Positions 45,008 to 54,489 of a DNA stretch of 64,000 nucleotides are shown here, piece by piece. Location of the stretch: positions 14,375,263 through 14,439,262 of the forward strand of contig NC_134028.1 in assembly GCF_964204645.1 (NCBI RefSeq), given 5' to 3'. The notes under the pieces were generated by a model, which saw nothing but the letters and a program-made list of their open reading frames with translations, was not told where the DNA came from and did no database searches. Within the stretch, counting starts at the first letter, position 1. Each line of letters opens with the position of its first letter. The stretch is from Tubulanus polymorphus (taxonomy: Eukaryota; Nemertea; Palaeonemertea; Tubulaniformes; Tubulanidae). A program made the translations under genes and the position numbers.

Positions 45008-45442
45008 TTAATAATTAACTAATTCTTTTAATAATTTATCTTGTTCTTCAACTGTTATATGGCCATTTAAACTTATTATATAATCTAGTGTGTTCTTTAA
45101 TTTATTAATTTCTTTTATATTAGTTTTAATTTTTTCTTTATTACTTTTTATATTTAATTTTGAACTTATACCAGTTAAAACACTTGAACTTAATCCTAAC
45201 ACACCAATTGATATAGCTAAAGGTGTTAATGGACTGAATATTGCTAAAAATGTTATTACAGAACTAATTGTAACCGAACCACTTATAATCAAATAATATA
45301 TAATTTTACTTTTTAAATATTTTTTCTTTTTTATCTTTAAGTCACTTTCAAATTCTAATATTTGTTTTTCTAAATATGTTTTTAATTTAGTTTTATTTAT
45401 ATCATGAGGAATAATATCAATACTATCAACTTTATCTTCCAT
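45008..45442 (-). CDS. Polinton small membrane protein (144 aa)
   Basis: An intact frame, start context CTAAATAAATGG after an eight-T run. It has a short N-terminal amphipathic helix, two adjacent membrane spans at about residues 47-95 (IIYYLIISGSVTISSVITFL and TPLAISIGVLGLSSSVL), and a charged helical C-terminus likely to form a coiled coil. No family is recognised. It belongs to a run of small membrane proteins, 45008-46130. Confidence 0.75.
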   Translation of the reverse strand: MEDKVDSIDIIPHDINKTKLKTYLEKQILEFESDLKIKKKKYLKSKIIYYLIISGSVTISSVITFLAIFSPLTPLAISIGVLGLSSSVLTGISSKLNIKSNKEKIKTNIKEINKLKNTLDYIISLNGHITVEEQDKLLKELVNY

Positions 45443-45461
45443 TTATTTAGAAAAAAAATTA

Positions 45462-45884
45462 CTAATTAGTAAATTTATAAGCAACAAATATAACAATAAC
45501 TGTTCCACCTAAAATCCATATTATTTCATATTTCTGTTGTTCTTTACTTGGGGTATAATAATCTGATAATTTAGGTTTGTATAGATGTAATTTTTCTTTA
45601 TTTGTTACTGCGTTATATAAACTCATTGCATCATCAACTGATTGAAAATCTCTGTGTGAAATCTTCTGATCATATAATTCTTTATTGATGTAATCCATAT
45701 AGTTTTGTCTCTTTTCTCTATATTCTTCTGTAGCTTTATTGTATTTCTCTAACGCTAAGTTATGTCTTCTTTGTTCTCCTAATGAACTATTTTTATCAAT
45801 ATGTTTAAATAAATAACCACCACCAGTAAATGCTAAAGCGTTAACAATTGCCGATCCTATAATAGTTATAATTGCAGAAGCCAT
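45462..45884 (-). CDS. Polinton small membrane protein (140 aa)
   Basis: An intact frame, start context GCTAAATAAATGG after a seven-T run. An N-terminal hydrophobic helix (AIITIIGSAIVNALAF) and a C-terminal one (IIWILGGTVIVIFVAYKF) bracket a soluble helical middle with HNLALEKYNKATEEYREKRQ. This two-anchor design is, from memory, common in invertebrate Polinton-like elements. The role is unknown but probably structural. Confidence 0.75.
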   Translation of the reverse strand: MASAIITIIGSAIVNALAFTGGGYLFKHIDKNSSLGEQRRHNLALEKYNKATEEYREKRQNYMDYINKELYDQKISHRDFQSVDDAMSLYNAVTNKEKLHLYKPKLSDYYTPSKEQQKYEIIWILGGTVIVIFVAYKFTN

Positions 45885-45908
45885 TTATTTAGCAAAAAAA
45901 TTATGCAT

Positions 45909-46130
45909 TTATATGGGAGGAATATATTTTTGTTTTTCCAAATAATCAATAGTTAAATTAGATAAAGTAACTGCTAATGTTAACTTTAAAATATCATTTA
46001 TATCAAATCTATCAACATTAACACTTCCCATTTTGAATACTTGTTTTAATACCATTGAATAACCAACAGTTCCAACTGATAGTAATGCGCCATTATATAA
46101 TCCAGTTATTATCCACTTATTATCACTCAT
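45909..46130 (-). CDS. Polinton two-span membrane protein (73 aa)
   Basis: An intact short frame, start context TTAATAAATGAG after an eight-T run. Two hydrophobic segments, about residues 12-30 (NGALLSVGTVGYSMVLKQVF) and 46-62 (ILKLTLAVTLSNLTI), are separated by an acidic loop. The regular spacing to its neighbours (8-25 bases) and the shared leader motif support it as a real gene despite its length. Confidence 0.7.
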   Translation of the reverse strand: MSDNKWIITGLYNGALLSVGTVGYSMVLKQVFKMGSVNVDRFDINDILKLTLAVTLSNLTIDYLEKQKYIPPI

Positions 46131-46137
46131 TTATTAA

Positions 46138-46488
46138 TCAAAAAAAATTACTATCTTCAAAATATTTAGTTAACTTATTTATGATTAATTCAACATTTAT
46201 TATATTACTAGTTTCATTTGTATATATTTCAATTATTATGTTTTTGATATCATCTATGATAAAATCTTCATCTAATTCATAAAATCTTAAAGATTCTCTA
46301 AATAAATTAGTAATTTTTTCTACATTTAAAGTTTCTTTATCTATTGTTGTTTCATACTCAAATGTTGTTTCATTAGAAAATGCAATATTTTTGATATGTG
46401 TTATTACATCATTAATGTTAAATTTCATTTCTTTCTCACGTTTAAAATCAAATCCAAAACATATACTCGGTCCAACAGTTATATTCAT
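46138..46488 (-). CDS. Polinton protein of unknown function (116 aa)
   Basis: An intact frame, start context CTATATAAATGAA. It is acidic and probably alpha/beta, with no membrane span. It begins MNITVGPSICFGFDF. A degraded copy at 18847 keeps the same beginning and the same upstream neighbour, which confirms it is a conserved gene. No family is recognised. Confidence 0.75.
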   Translation of the reverse strand: MNITVGPSICFGFDFKREKEMKFNINDVITHIKNIAFSNETTFEYETTIDKETLNVEKITNLFRESLRFYELDEDFIIDDIKNIIIEIYTNETSNIINVELIINKLTKYFEDSNFF

Positions 46489-46504
46489 TTATATAGGTGA
46501 AAAA

Positions 46505-47259
46505 TTACTCTTTACATCTTATAACTAATCCATAAATTACAGGAAAGTTATTCAAATCAATTAAGTATCCATTATGATTTCTTATTTCTAATTTAAAATT
46601 ATTAAATTGAGGAATACAAGGTTTGAAATCACATTCAGCTAAATTATAATTTATTTGCGTTCCAAATTGTTTAACATTTTTTAATGGTAAAATATTTAAT
46701 ATACTAGAATTACATGTTGTATCTTTAGTTGCTTCAAATGTTTTTGTAGGCTCGATTAAATTACAATAAATATAAAAGTGTGTAAAAGGTATTATATTTG
46801 TATAAGTATCAATATTTGAATAATGTCTATCCGGAAGAATTCCAAACAGTTTAGCTAAAGGTTTTCTTACTAGAAATCTATGTTGTTCATTAGTTAACTT
46901 TATTCTTATTTTATTCGAACTATCACTTTTGATGAATTTAATTTCAAATCGAGCAGCTGGGCCCATTTTTAAACGAGCTCTTTTATTAATTTCTTGCGCT
47001 AATGTTTCTAAATCATATATTACTGGTTTTAGATAAAGATGAAACCATTTATTCAAATTTCTAACATAAATTTTAAAAGCTAAATGATTAAGACTTTTAT
47101 TCGATATATTATGAAAAGAATTACATAAACTTATATTAACTAATTTTAAATCTACACAATTCTTAAATTCTCTATCTAATTGTACTAGTAAATTATGTGA
47201 TTTATAATTTGTAAGTTTTCTAGAATCTATAAATATTCTGTATTCTTTTAATTCCGCAT
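46505..47259 (-). pseudogene. Candidate minor capsid (penton-like) protein with a lost start frame
   Basis: Coding similarity to the remnant at 18074-18819 extends upstream of the open frame to an ATG at 47257-47259. A 1-base deletion directly after that ATG puts the start out of frame; the open part runs from about 47254 to 46505 (about 250 codons). The protein has an N-terminal FIDSRKLTNYKSHNLLVQL stretch, an LAQEINKRARLK stretch, and a late KLFGIL motif with beta-rich flanks. This recalls short jelly-roll capsid proteins, on pattern only. The damage may be recent because the rest of the frame is clean. Confidence 0.6.
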
Positions 47260-47276
47260 TTATTTTACGTATTTTC

Positions 47277-47618
47277 TTATTCGAAATCTATTTCATGGTG
47301 CCCTTTTTCATTCTTACCTTTGTATACGAAATAGAAATCTCCAGAACATAATTCTTCTAAATCTTCACTTGATAATCTATGAAATCTATCTGGTAAATAA
47401 GTTCTGAATTTATATTTATTTCCTTTTAATCCTTCATATTCTAAATGAATTACTAATTTATCTCCATATTTATTAGTAATTGTTTCAATGTTAGTAATTA
47501 AATATTTCTTGTGAATTGTTAACTCAGTTAGTTTTTTAAATTTATAATCTACAGATTTGACGCTTGAAGTATCTTTAATTCTATCTAAGAATTCACTGTG
47601 TACTTGTTTACTCTCCAT
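47277..47618 (-). CDS. Polinton small basic protein, possible single-strand DNA-binding OB fold (113 aa)
   Basis: An intact frame, start context TAATAAATGG. It is predicted beta-rich: LTIHKKYLITNIETITNK, YGDKLVIHLEY, KYKFRTYLPDRF. The layout of five strands with a Tyr-Gly-Asp turn resembles small OB-fold or replication accessory proteins. It lies directly beside polB, where such a factor would be useful. No catalytic residues are seen. The assignment is tentative. Confidence 0.6.
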   Translation of the reverse strand: MESKQVHSEFLDRIKDTSSVKSVDYKFKKLTELTIHKKYLITNIETITNKYGDKLVIHLEYEGLKGNKYKFRTYLPDRFHRLSSEDLEELCSGDFYFVYKGKNEKGHHEIDFE

Positions 47619-47646
47619 TTATTATACAAATTTTTATTGAAATTGA

Positions 47647-50600
47647 TTAACACGCTAGAATCCTTTTCATAATCTCATTTTCTTTTGTTTCTTCTCTTTT
47701 GAATTTTATATATTCATCTAAATTACAACCATAGGCGATTGTGTGGATTCCATCATCTAAAATATATCTTTTATCATCAAATGGGTTTAGACTTATCTTC
47801 TCTATCTCTTCAATATACATTTCATGATCTTCAGATCTTAAACATTTCATTTTATGTTTTCTAACTTCTTCATTAAATATACAATTGATGTAATCTTTGA
47901 AATGAATATTCTTTTCAACAACGCTTTTGGTAATTCCTTTTAACTTTTTAGCTTCATGAGTTTTAGTTTTATAACTATACATTTTAGATCTAATACCAAT
48001 GAACTCTATCATTTCTTCACCACCTAATTCATCCTTAAACTTCCCAGGAACTTTTTTATTATCATTGGTAAACAATTCATGATTTTTTGGATAGTTACTG
48101 AAATCAAAATGATGTTTTAATGTTTTTAAATCATCTGTTATATTATTAGTTTTTATCTTTAATATGTAACTGTCAGTATCGAAGTATAATATTTCTATAT
48201 GTTTTTCTCCAAAATGAGGTTGTAATACATTATAATAGAATTCATACATCAATAGCTTTGATAATTCTAAAACTGAAGCGCCAACATAGATTGGTTTATT
48301 AAATTTCATTGATGTTCTTCTCATTTTAACTGCGGCTAAATTTTCATCAAATATTCTGTTACCTATAAACTTAGGATATGATTGTAAATGCCTTATCCTT
48401 TTACCATTACTAACTAACTCAATATCATTTCTATTTCTAATATTTTCACAAGTCTTACCATAGAATGCATTGTTCATTAGTTTAAAATAATCTTTTTCAA
48501 AATCAGTTTTAGATTTAGTTCTCTGTGTAGTATTAAAATCTATATATTTTTCTAACCATTTAGATTGACTAAATGAAATATATCTATGTACTTTTTTTAA
48601 TATCATTCCTTGTCTCAAATAAAACTTCAACATTCTATAATGCACAACGTAATTATATTTATCTTCTTGAGTTACCATTAACTTTTCAGTATGAATATGA
48701 TTATCGGGTTTAATTCTTTTTTGATAATTTGATAATTCTTCATGTTTAACAGTTTTATGTTCGGGACAATATGCTAGATTTCTAGATTTGAATTTAATAT
48801 TTTCAGGGTATTCTAAATCTACAACGAAGAAGTAACAAATATCTGAATCATCTGCAATATCTAGGATTCTTTTCTTCCAATCAAATTTATCAATTTGTAA
48901 AACTTCAGTTATTTCAAACATCCCATAAGGTTGTGGTTCCATCATTGCCCAACCATAAAGATTATTTGCATCTATGTATAATAATTTATATCCGGGGTTA
49001 TCATTTACATTGAAATATCTATCACCCAATACACCTGAAACTCCTCCTCTTATAGATTTTTCAAATAATAGTAATTGAACTATATTTGTTAACAAATCCA
49101 TTTTTATATCTGTAAATTTTAATCCACAATCCCATGTTAATCCTGGTGATGAATAACAATGACATGGATCAATATTAAAATATTTTAGGTTTACATCTCT
49201 AAACCTTTCGAATATATCAGTTAATAATAATACATCTGATTTTAAATATAAATCTACTAATTGCCCATGATTTTCTATTTTGAAATGATTCCAAATATTC
49301 AATGTTCTATTATAGACTTCATCTTTAACATATTCATTTTTTAATGCATCATAAAATTGTTCTTTCAATAATTCAGTTATTTTAAAATTATTATGATTTT
49401 TATAGAAAGAATATGGAATTGCTCCTTTATATCTCATTAATTTAAAATCATCATTATTTGGGTAATATTCTTTTAATATCTTTAATTCATCATCAACTAA
49501 TGATTTTGATAAGTTATCTAATGAACTATTTAAAAATCTATATGAATCTATAAATCTTAGACAACCAAATTGGAATGATATATAATTCTCAGATGTTTTA
49601 GCTAACATTCTAAATTTATAAGTTGGTATTTTATCTTTTGATCTATTTGAATTTAATATTTCTATTTCATTATTGATTTCTTCTATTTTATAACATAGCT
49701 GTTTGATAAATAAATGTGCATCATATCCTGATAGATTATGAAATATAACTGGTACAAAGTTAATTTTCTTAGCTTGTAAGTTACATTTCTCATGTGCAGC
49801 GCCTCTAAACTTTCCATTCAAATGATCATGGTCTCTTACTTTTTTATCTTTATAATTAAATATCTTTTCACAATAATAACATTTATCTGCAAACGCAAAT
49901 TCTTCTTTATCTTCTTCTGTCATTATAATTTCTATATTTGTATTCAATAATTTACCAAATCTTATTTCATATTCAATTAATAAGTCACAAAAATGATTGA
50001 TAACATTTTCATTTCTGTAATTATAATATTCACTTTCAATTAGTTCTGGATAATCAGATTTAATATATAACCCGAAAGCAGCAGCTGATTGATGAATCTT
50101 TTTAATAGTATTTGTTTTTGGTGGTTCTTCTGAATAATCACTTTCATTAGAATTTAATTTCTTTCTTTTATAATATATTTCTTTTCTATCTTTATCTGTT
50201 AATTCTTTATTTAATGATTCAAAATCTCCATATATTACAAATGGTACTTTATTTTTGTAATCATATTTTTTGAATTCTAATATTTTATCTTTTTCATTTG
50301 GTAAAACTAATTTACAATAATCATGATTATCACATACTTGTTTATGATTTAATAATGTACTTTCATTACTAAACTTATGTAAACATTTTCTACATAGATA
50401 TATTTTATTATGGTGATCGCTTTCTGTTCTAAAAAATAAATCTATTTGTTTAATCCACATATAATGATTCTCATAATATAGTATATCTATAACATCGTTT
50501 GAATCATAATCTTTTGATAGATATAAAGGTTCTAATGTATAATGTTTTATATTGTTACCTTTTGTATTTGGTAATTTGATTAAATCAAATACATTTATCT

Positions 50601-51678
50601 TTATATTATTATCTCTTTCTATTTTTGGGATGTTTTTAATTCTAACAGGATACTTATCTATCTTATAATTATTTTCAAATTGTTTATAATGAGTTAATCT
50701 AAAACTATGTGTAATATCTTCTGTTGGATGTAAACAACTTATTATAGCCCATAGAAAACATTTATCATCTTCATTTTGTATATTTATTACAGCATTAGTT
50801 TTAAATGGTAGTTTAATATAACTCGATGCTTCAATATCTGGTTCTTTATAATATGATAAATTATATTCATCAATTGGTTTTGATTTAGTTAACTTATTAT
50901 ATTTTGTGTTATAAACATGTAAAGTCATAAATATTATTTCATCAAATATTAAACCTGATCCTTCAAAATATTTCTCTTCTATTTTACTTTTTATTTCATT
51001 ATAACATTTATTTAATTTATCATCTATATGTTGTTTAGATATAATATGTTGTGAATGAGAATTTATATTATATATTGGTTTATCTTCAGATTTTATAAAC
51101 TTTACTTTAACTGATATACTAATTTTAGGATATTCAACATCTGTAATTATTTTTATTATTTCTTTCATATTTTCTAAATGTTTTTTATTTTCTTCTAATG
51201 TTTTACCTTTATGAAATTTAAACTCGATAGCTGCTGGACCAATATCACTTTTAGATGCTTCGGTTATCTCTATATCTTTTTTATTATCTAATGAATTAAT
51301 ATAATTTCTTACATCTTCCATGTATGGTCTTTTATTGTTTAATTTATTTTTTATGCTTTTAATTGTCTTCTGTTTCTTATCGTTATCATTATCAAAATAA
51401 TCTTCACCTAAAATATCATTATTCTTATTTCTAATATGACTTATAGATTTTAAATGTTCTTTATAATATCTTTTATCACTGAATGATTGATTACATGTAT
51501 CACATTTGTATGTTTCTTTTTCATTCTTTAATTCATCTAATTTAGTTTCTAATATATCATCTTTATATTCTAGTTTCAATTTATTTTCTAAATGTGTTCT
51601 AGTTTTATTGTGTCTTGCTTTTTGGGATTTATCTATATCGATATTACATGTTGGGCAGTAGTACTTATTTGCTTCCAT
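47647..51678 (-). CDS. PolB: Multidomain protein-primed-type DNA polymerase B (1343 aa), intact
   Basis: It replicates the linear element. In order: two C2H2 fingers (Cys8/Cys11/His23/His29; Cys59/Cys62/His75/His81). A domain with CFLW (Cys307) and HYMW (His405), like a papain-type dyad. A third finger (Cys429/Cys432/His445). Exo I GDFES (484-488). An EndoVII-like insert (Cys600/Cys603, DHDH 616-619, His629, Cys632). Exo II HNLSGYDAHLF (647-657), Exo III YLKSD (811-815). Polymerase motif A YIDANNLYGW (901-910), motif B KLMNNAFYGK (1066-1075) and motif C FDTDS (1166-1170). All catalytic acids are present and no break is seen. The leader has a T-run, but the start is TTAAAATGG, not TAAATG. Confidence 0.96.
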   Translation of the reverse strand: MEANKYYCPTCNIDIDKSQKARHNKTRTHLENKLKLEYKDDILETKLDELKNEKETYKCDTCNQSFSDKRYYKEHLKSISHIRNKNNDILGEDYFDNDNDKKQKTIKSIKNKLNNKRPYMEDVRNYINSLDNKKDIEITEASKSDIGPAAIEFKFHKGKTLEENKKHLENMKEIIKIITDVEYPKISISVKVKFIKSEDKPIYNINSHSQHIISKQHIDDKLNKCYNEIKSKIEEKYFEGSGLIFDEIIFMTLHVYNTKYNKLTKSKPIDEYNLSYYKEPDIEASSYIKLPFKTNAVINIQNEDDKCFLWAIISCLHPTEDITHSFRLTHYKQFENNYKIDKYPVRIKNIPKIERDNNIKINVFDLIKLPNTKGNNIKHYTLEPLYLSKDYDSNDVIDILYYENHYMWIKQIDLFFRTESDHHNKIYLCRKCLHKFSNESTLLNHKQVCDNHDYCKLVLPNEKDKILEFKKYDYKNKVPFVIYGDFESLNKELTDKDRKEIYYKRKKLNSNESDYSEEPPKTNTIKKIHQSAAAFGLYIKSDYPELIESEYYNYRNENVINHFCDLLIEYEIRFGKLLNTNIEIIMTEEDKEEFAFADKCYYCEKIFNYKDKKVRDHDHLNGKFRGAAHEKCNLQAKKINFVPVIFHNLSGYDAHLFIKQLCYKIEEINNEIEILNSNRSKDKIPTYKFRMLAKTSENYISFQFGCLRFIDSYRFLNSSLDNLSKSLVDDELKILKEYYPNNDDFKLMRYKGAIPYSFYKNHNNFKITELLKEQFYDALKNEYVKDEVYNRTLNIWNHFKIENHGQLVDLYLKSDVLLLTDIFERFRDVNLKYFNIDPCHCYSSPGLTWDCGLKFTDIKMDLLTNIVQLLLFEKSIRGGVSGVLGDRYFNVNDNPGYKLLYIDANNLYGWAMMEPQPYGMFEITEVLQIDKFDWKKRILDIADDSDICYFFVVDLEYPENIKFKSRNLAYCPEHKTVKHEELSNYQKRIKPDNHIHTEKLMVTQEDKYNYVVHYRMLKFYLRQGMILKKVHRYISFSQSKWLEKYIDFNTTQRTKSKTDFEKDYFKLMNNAFYGKTCENIRNRNDIELVSNGKRIRHLQSYPKFIGNRIFDENLAAVKMRRTSMKFNKPIYVGASVLELSKLLMYEFYYNVLQPHFGEKHIEILYFDTDSYILKIKTNNITDDLKTLKHHFDFSNYPKNHELFTNDNKKVPGKFKDELGGEEMIEFIGIRSKMYSYKTKTHEAKKLKGITKSVVEKNIHFKDYINCIFNEEVRKHKMKCLRSEDHEMYIEEIEKISLNPFDDKRYILDDGIHTIAYGCNLDEYIKFKREETKENEIMKRILAC

Positions 51679-52330
51679 TTTAATACTAAATTTTTTATTA
51701 AAATTGATTTTAGAAGTTCAATGATTTAAATGTTATTCATGTACATGATTATTTTAAGAGTAATAGGGGTAATGGGCTTTCATATCAAAGGTTGAATGGT
51801 CGAGTTCATTAAAAACATATATTAAAAGTAATTAAAAACTATAATATATTTTCATAACCGCGTGCATTTCAGTTGAATAATATAATAATAGAATAATTAT
51901 TATTATTAAAATATATTTGATTATATGAATTTGTGTATTGTAAATAAATCAATTGGTCAATTGATTTGACCTTGGGAGGTTTAAACATCCCGAATCCAAT
52001 TTGCGAAATATCGGCCCTCTTTGTCGGCGGTAATGAAAGAATACATAGAGTGAAGTTTCTATTGTGCGCCGGCCGCATTTTGTTCACGAATAGCTTACGT
52101 AATTATAATTCAAGTCGAAATCAGAGGCGGTTATAGCGCTCTATGGCCCACGCTCAATTCATACAATATGCATTTAAAATTATTGATATCTTAGAATAAA
52201 TATTTAGTTTTGATATAAAATGCACGCGGTTATGAAAATATATTATAGTTTTTAATTACTTTTAATATTTGTTTTTTTAATGAGCTCGACCTTTCGACCT
52301 TTGGTATGAAAGCCTATTACCCCTATTACT
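51565..52330 (-). repeat. Right terminal inverted repeat of the Polinton, with internal palindrome
   Basis: This is the inverse of 30600-31200. It overlaps the first 38 codons of polB, then the leader, then a snap-back palindrome 51759-52330 that starts AGTAATAGGGGTAATGGGC and ends CCCCTATTACT at the target duplication. The GC-rich loop core present on the left is deleted. A 202-bp host repeat fragment (51962-52163) has been inserted in the loop. Confidence 0.93.
51962..52163 (+). repeat. 202-bp fragment of repeat R1 inside the Polinton right end
   Basis: It is base-for-base identical to 53420-53621, in the same orientation, with a constant offset of 1458. Junctions show short shared words (TGATTT on one side, ATA on the other). 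The third R1 copy at 26671-27003 differs at several positions over the same stretch, so the 53.4-kb copy is the likely donor. Confidence 0.9.
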
Positions 52331-52336
52331 CACGAA
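52331..52336. repeat. Polinton target-site duplication, right (CACGAA)
   Basis: Identical to 30594-30599, directly after the terminal CCCCTATTACT. Confidence 0.97.
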
Positions 52337-53250
52337 CGATTTCACTGAATTTAACCTCATCGTGTTGGATAAAATGAACTTCTGTTGTTATTGCGATTCT
52401 GCTGTCGTTCAATAGCTTATTCGACTCGCTATCGAAAGGTACAAAACAATGGTTACATGTGTCAATGAACTTATCGCTATTCGAAGTAATGGGCGTATTG
52501 TGAAAGGTGTTTCTCAAGCACTTCTTATTTCCCATTGCTTAAACGCCAAATTAACATTCAAGATATCAAGCCGATCTATTCTAATTCATACCTGGTCGTT
52601 TCATAAGCAATTCAAGCGTTTAGTTTGTACTTGAAAATAAAATGAAATCGATTGATTGATGAAAAACAAAACAAACAAACTCAACTAACTGACTACTGCT
52701 ATGATACATTTTCATTAACTCATATATTCAACCATATTTGTATTTCTCAGTCTGAGTTATTTGAATTTGATGAACAGAACGTATTCTAGTTACTGACATT
52801 AGCTCGAACCTTGATTATTGTCTAAGTTGTAATATAACTATAACATGCCAGTGGATGTGAACATGCGCCACTCTGGTTTTATCATGAGTTTGAAGAACGT
52901 ACATAGAGAACAATGGTGGGGATTCGAATAACGTGCATCTTTCAATCAGAAAAGAGTATCATTACGTATATACATATAGACATTAATATAATAACTTTTA
53001 TCAGAATTATCTCGTCACGCGGAACCAGTAAGAATAGCCGTTATAAAGCCGCAAAGTTTATTGAATGAAATTGATATAATGTCAACGATTTACGGTCAAC
53101 AAATGAAACACATCGTACAATGTACAATTAATGAACGAATCAATGAAATTTGCTTCCATTTTATGAGAATCAATTCAAAACAGATGAATCAGATTCGAAT
53201 ATTTACTTCTTCGTTATGCAAAGGTTTTTTTTCTATCGGGGACTCTAAAA
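52337..53250. other. Intron flank, no gene seen
   Basis: This is the continuation of the sequence interrupted at 30600. Frames at 52326-52634 and 53061-53258 have no recognisable features. Confidence 0.6.
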
Positions 53251-53257
53251 CGATGTA

Positions 53258-53621
53258 GGTTTTAGAGTCCATGGTTATATGAATATCTTATGATTTCTCA
53301 ACTTTCATCAAATACTTAGGAACGCCATTTTCAAACCATTGGACGTTTAGGTAAAAAGTTCTGCTAAAATTGATTACGATCGGCTTTTTAGATAATCTCC
53401 ACGAAGGTCACAATTTTAGTGATTTGACCTTGGGAGGTTTAAACATCCCGAATCCAATTTGCGAAATATCGGCCCTCTTTGTCGGCGGTAATGAAAGAAT
53501 ACATAGAGTGAAGTTTCTATTGTGCGCCGGCCGCATTTTGTTCACGAATAGCTTACGTAATTATAATTCAAGTCGAAATCAGAGGCGGTTATAGCGCTCT
53601 ATGGCCCACGCTCAATTCATA
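53258..53621 (+). repeat. Dispersed repeat R1, copy 2
   Basis: It is about 95% identical by eye to the reverse complement of 26671-27003 and the source of the identical 202-bp block in the Polinton end. It begins near a hairpin GACTCTAAAAC...GTTTTAGAGTC (53230-53262). Confidence 0.85.
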
Positions 53622-54039
53622 AACTGGTCCGCAAATAAAGCGTTTAGAAGTATAATTGACACGTTTGTACTTTTTTACGCTGTAAATTTATCATTTTTAC
53701 GGACTTAAGGACCAAAAATTGGCAATATTTTTGATACAAACTGAGAAAGTATCAAAACATTTGGGAACGTGTTGTAAGCGAAATTCCAATTTTTGAGACT
53801 TAGAGCCTCGATTTAATGGCTTGATTCACAAAAAAACACATGTAACTTTCGAAGTTAACCAATTTTATGTATGTTTCAAGCGATTAATTAACATATATCT
53901 GAGAAGTTATTTTTCTCCACATACTCCGCCATAGGCCGCCATTTCTCTGTATCGCATACACGTGGCATGATAGACAGGGTGACCTACAAAGATTTATTTT
54001 AAACTTCTTAAACGAAATGACCATTTTTCTTTTTGATGG

Positions 54040-54222
54040 TTATATGTATCAAGCAACCACGAAGGTGCTGTGCGTCGATTACAATAAAAATTGGACGGAT
54101 GTCTCAAAAGACCAGAAAATACCAGGCAAATTACTCGTGACTCACAAAGACTGCATACAAAAAATGACATTCCCATACCTGGCTGTGGTTTGGGGAAATA
54201 TCCGATCGTGAAACTAAACCTA
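54040..54222 (+). repeat. Dispersed repeat R2, copy 2
   Basis: Inverse of 21000-21185; see that entry. Short frames across it are not genes. Confidence 0.7.
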
Positions 54223-54489
54223 GGTAGGTTACGTGCTACATTGGACCCGCCATTGCCATACTTAACTTGGTTCTTACACTACATCAGATAAGTCTATCAT
54301 ATTCAGCATATAACATGAACTTCACTTACCCAAGACGTCATCCCTTGTGTAATTTCTTATTCAGTTCAATTGGTTGTTTGGGGAATACCTCAGCTGCTGA
54401 GGGTATTCCCTAAACAAACAATCAGAGAGCAGCTTTTTCATAATGATGTCAAGAAGCGTGATTATGTACGGCCTACCCCGTTGAAGAGC

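Larger units (their letters stand above)
30600..52330. mobile_element. Full-length Polinton/Maverick-type virus-like element
   Basis: The 21,731-bp element starts AGTAATAGGGGTAATAGGC and ends with its exact inverse, between CACGAA repeats. It encodes the hallmark set: DNA polymerase B, retroviral-type integrase with a chromodomain, FtsK/HerA-type packaging ATPase, and capsid-like proteins. Two divergently placed gene blocks converge near 39.5 kb. It is very AT-rich compared with the surrounding intron. The outer 180 bases of the two inverted repeats differ at about one position, which implies a recent insertion. It has nevertheless collected a 3.3-kb nested insertion, a 202-bp insertion and several coding lesions. 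No separate adenovirus-type maturation protease was recognised. Confidence 0.96.
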
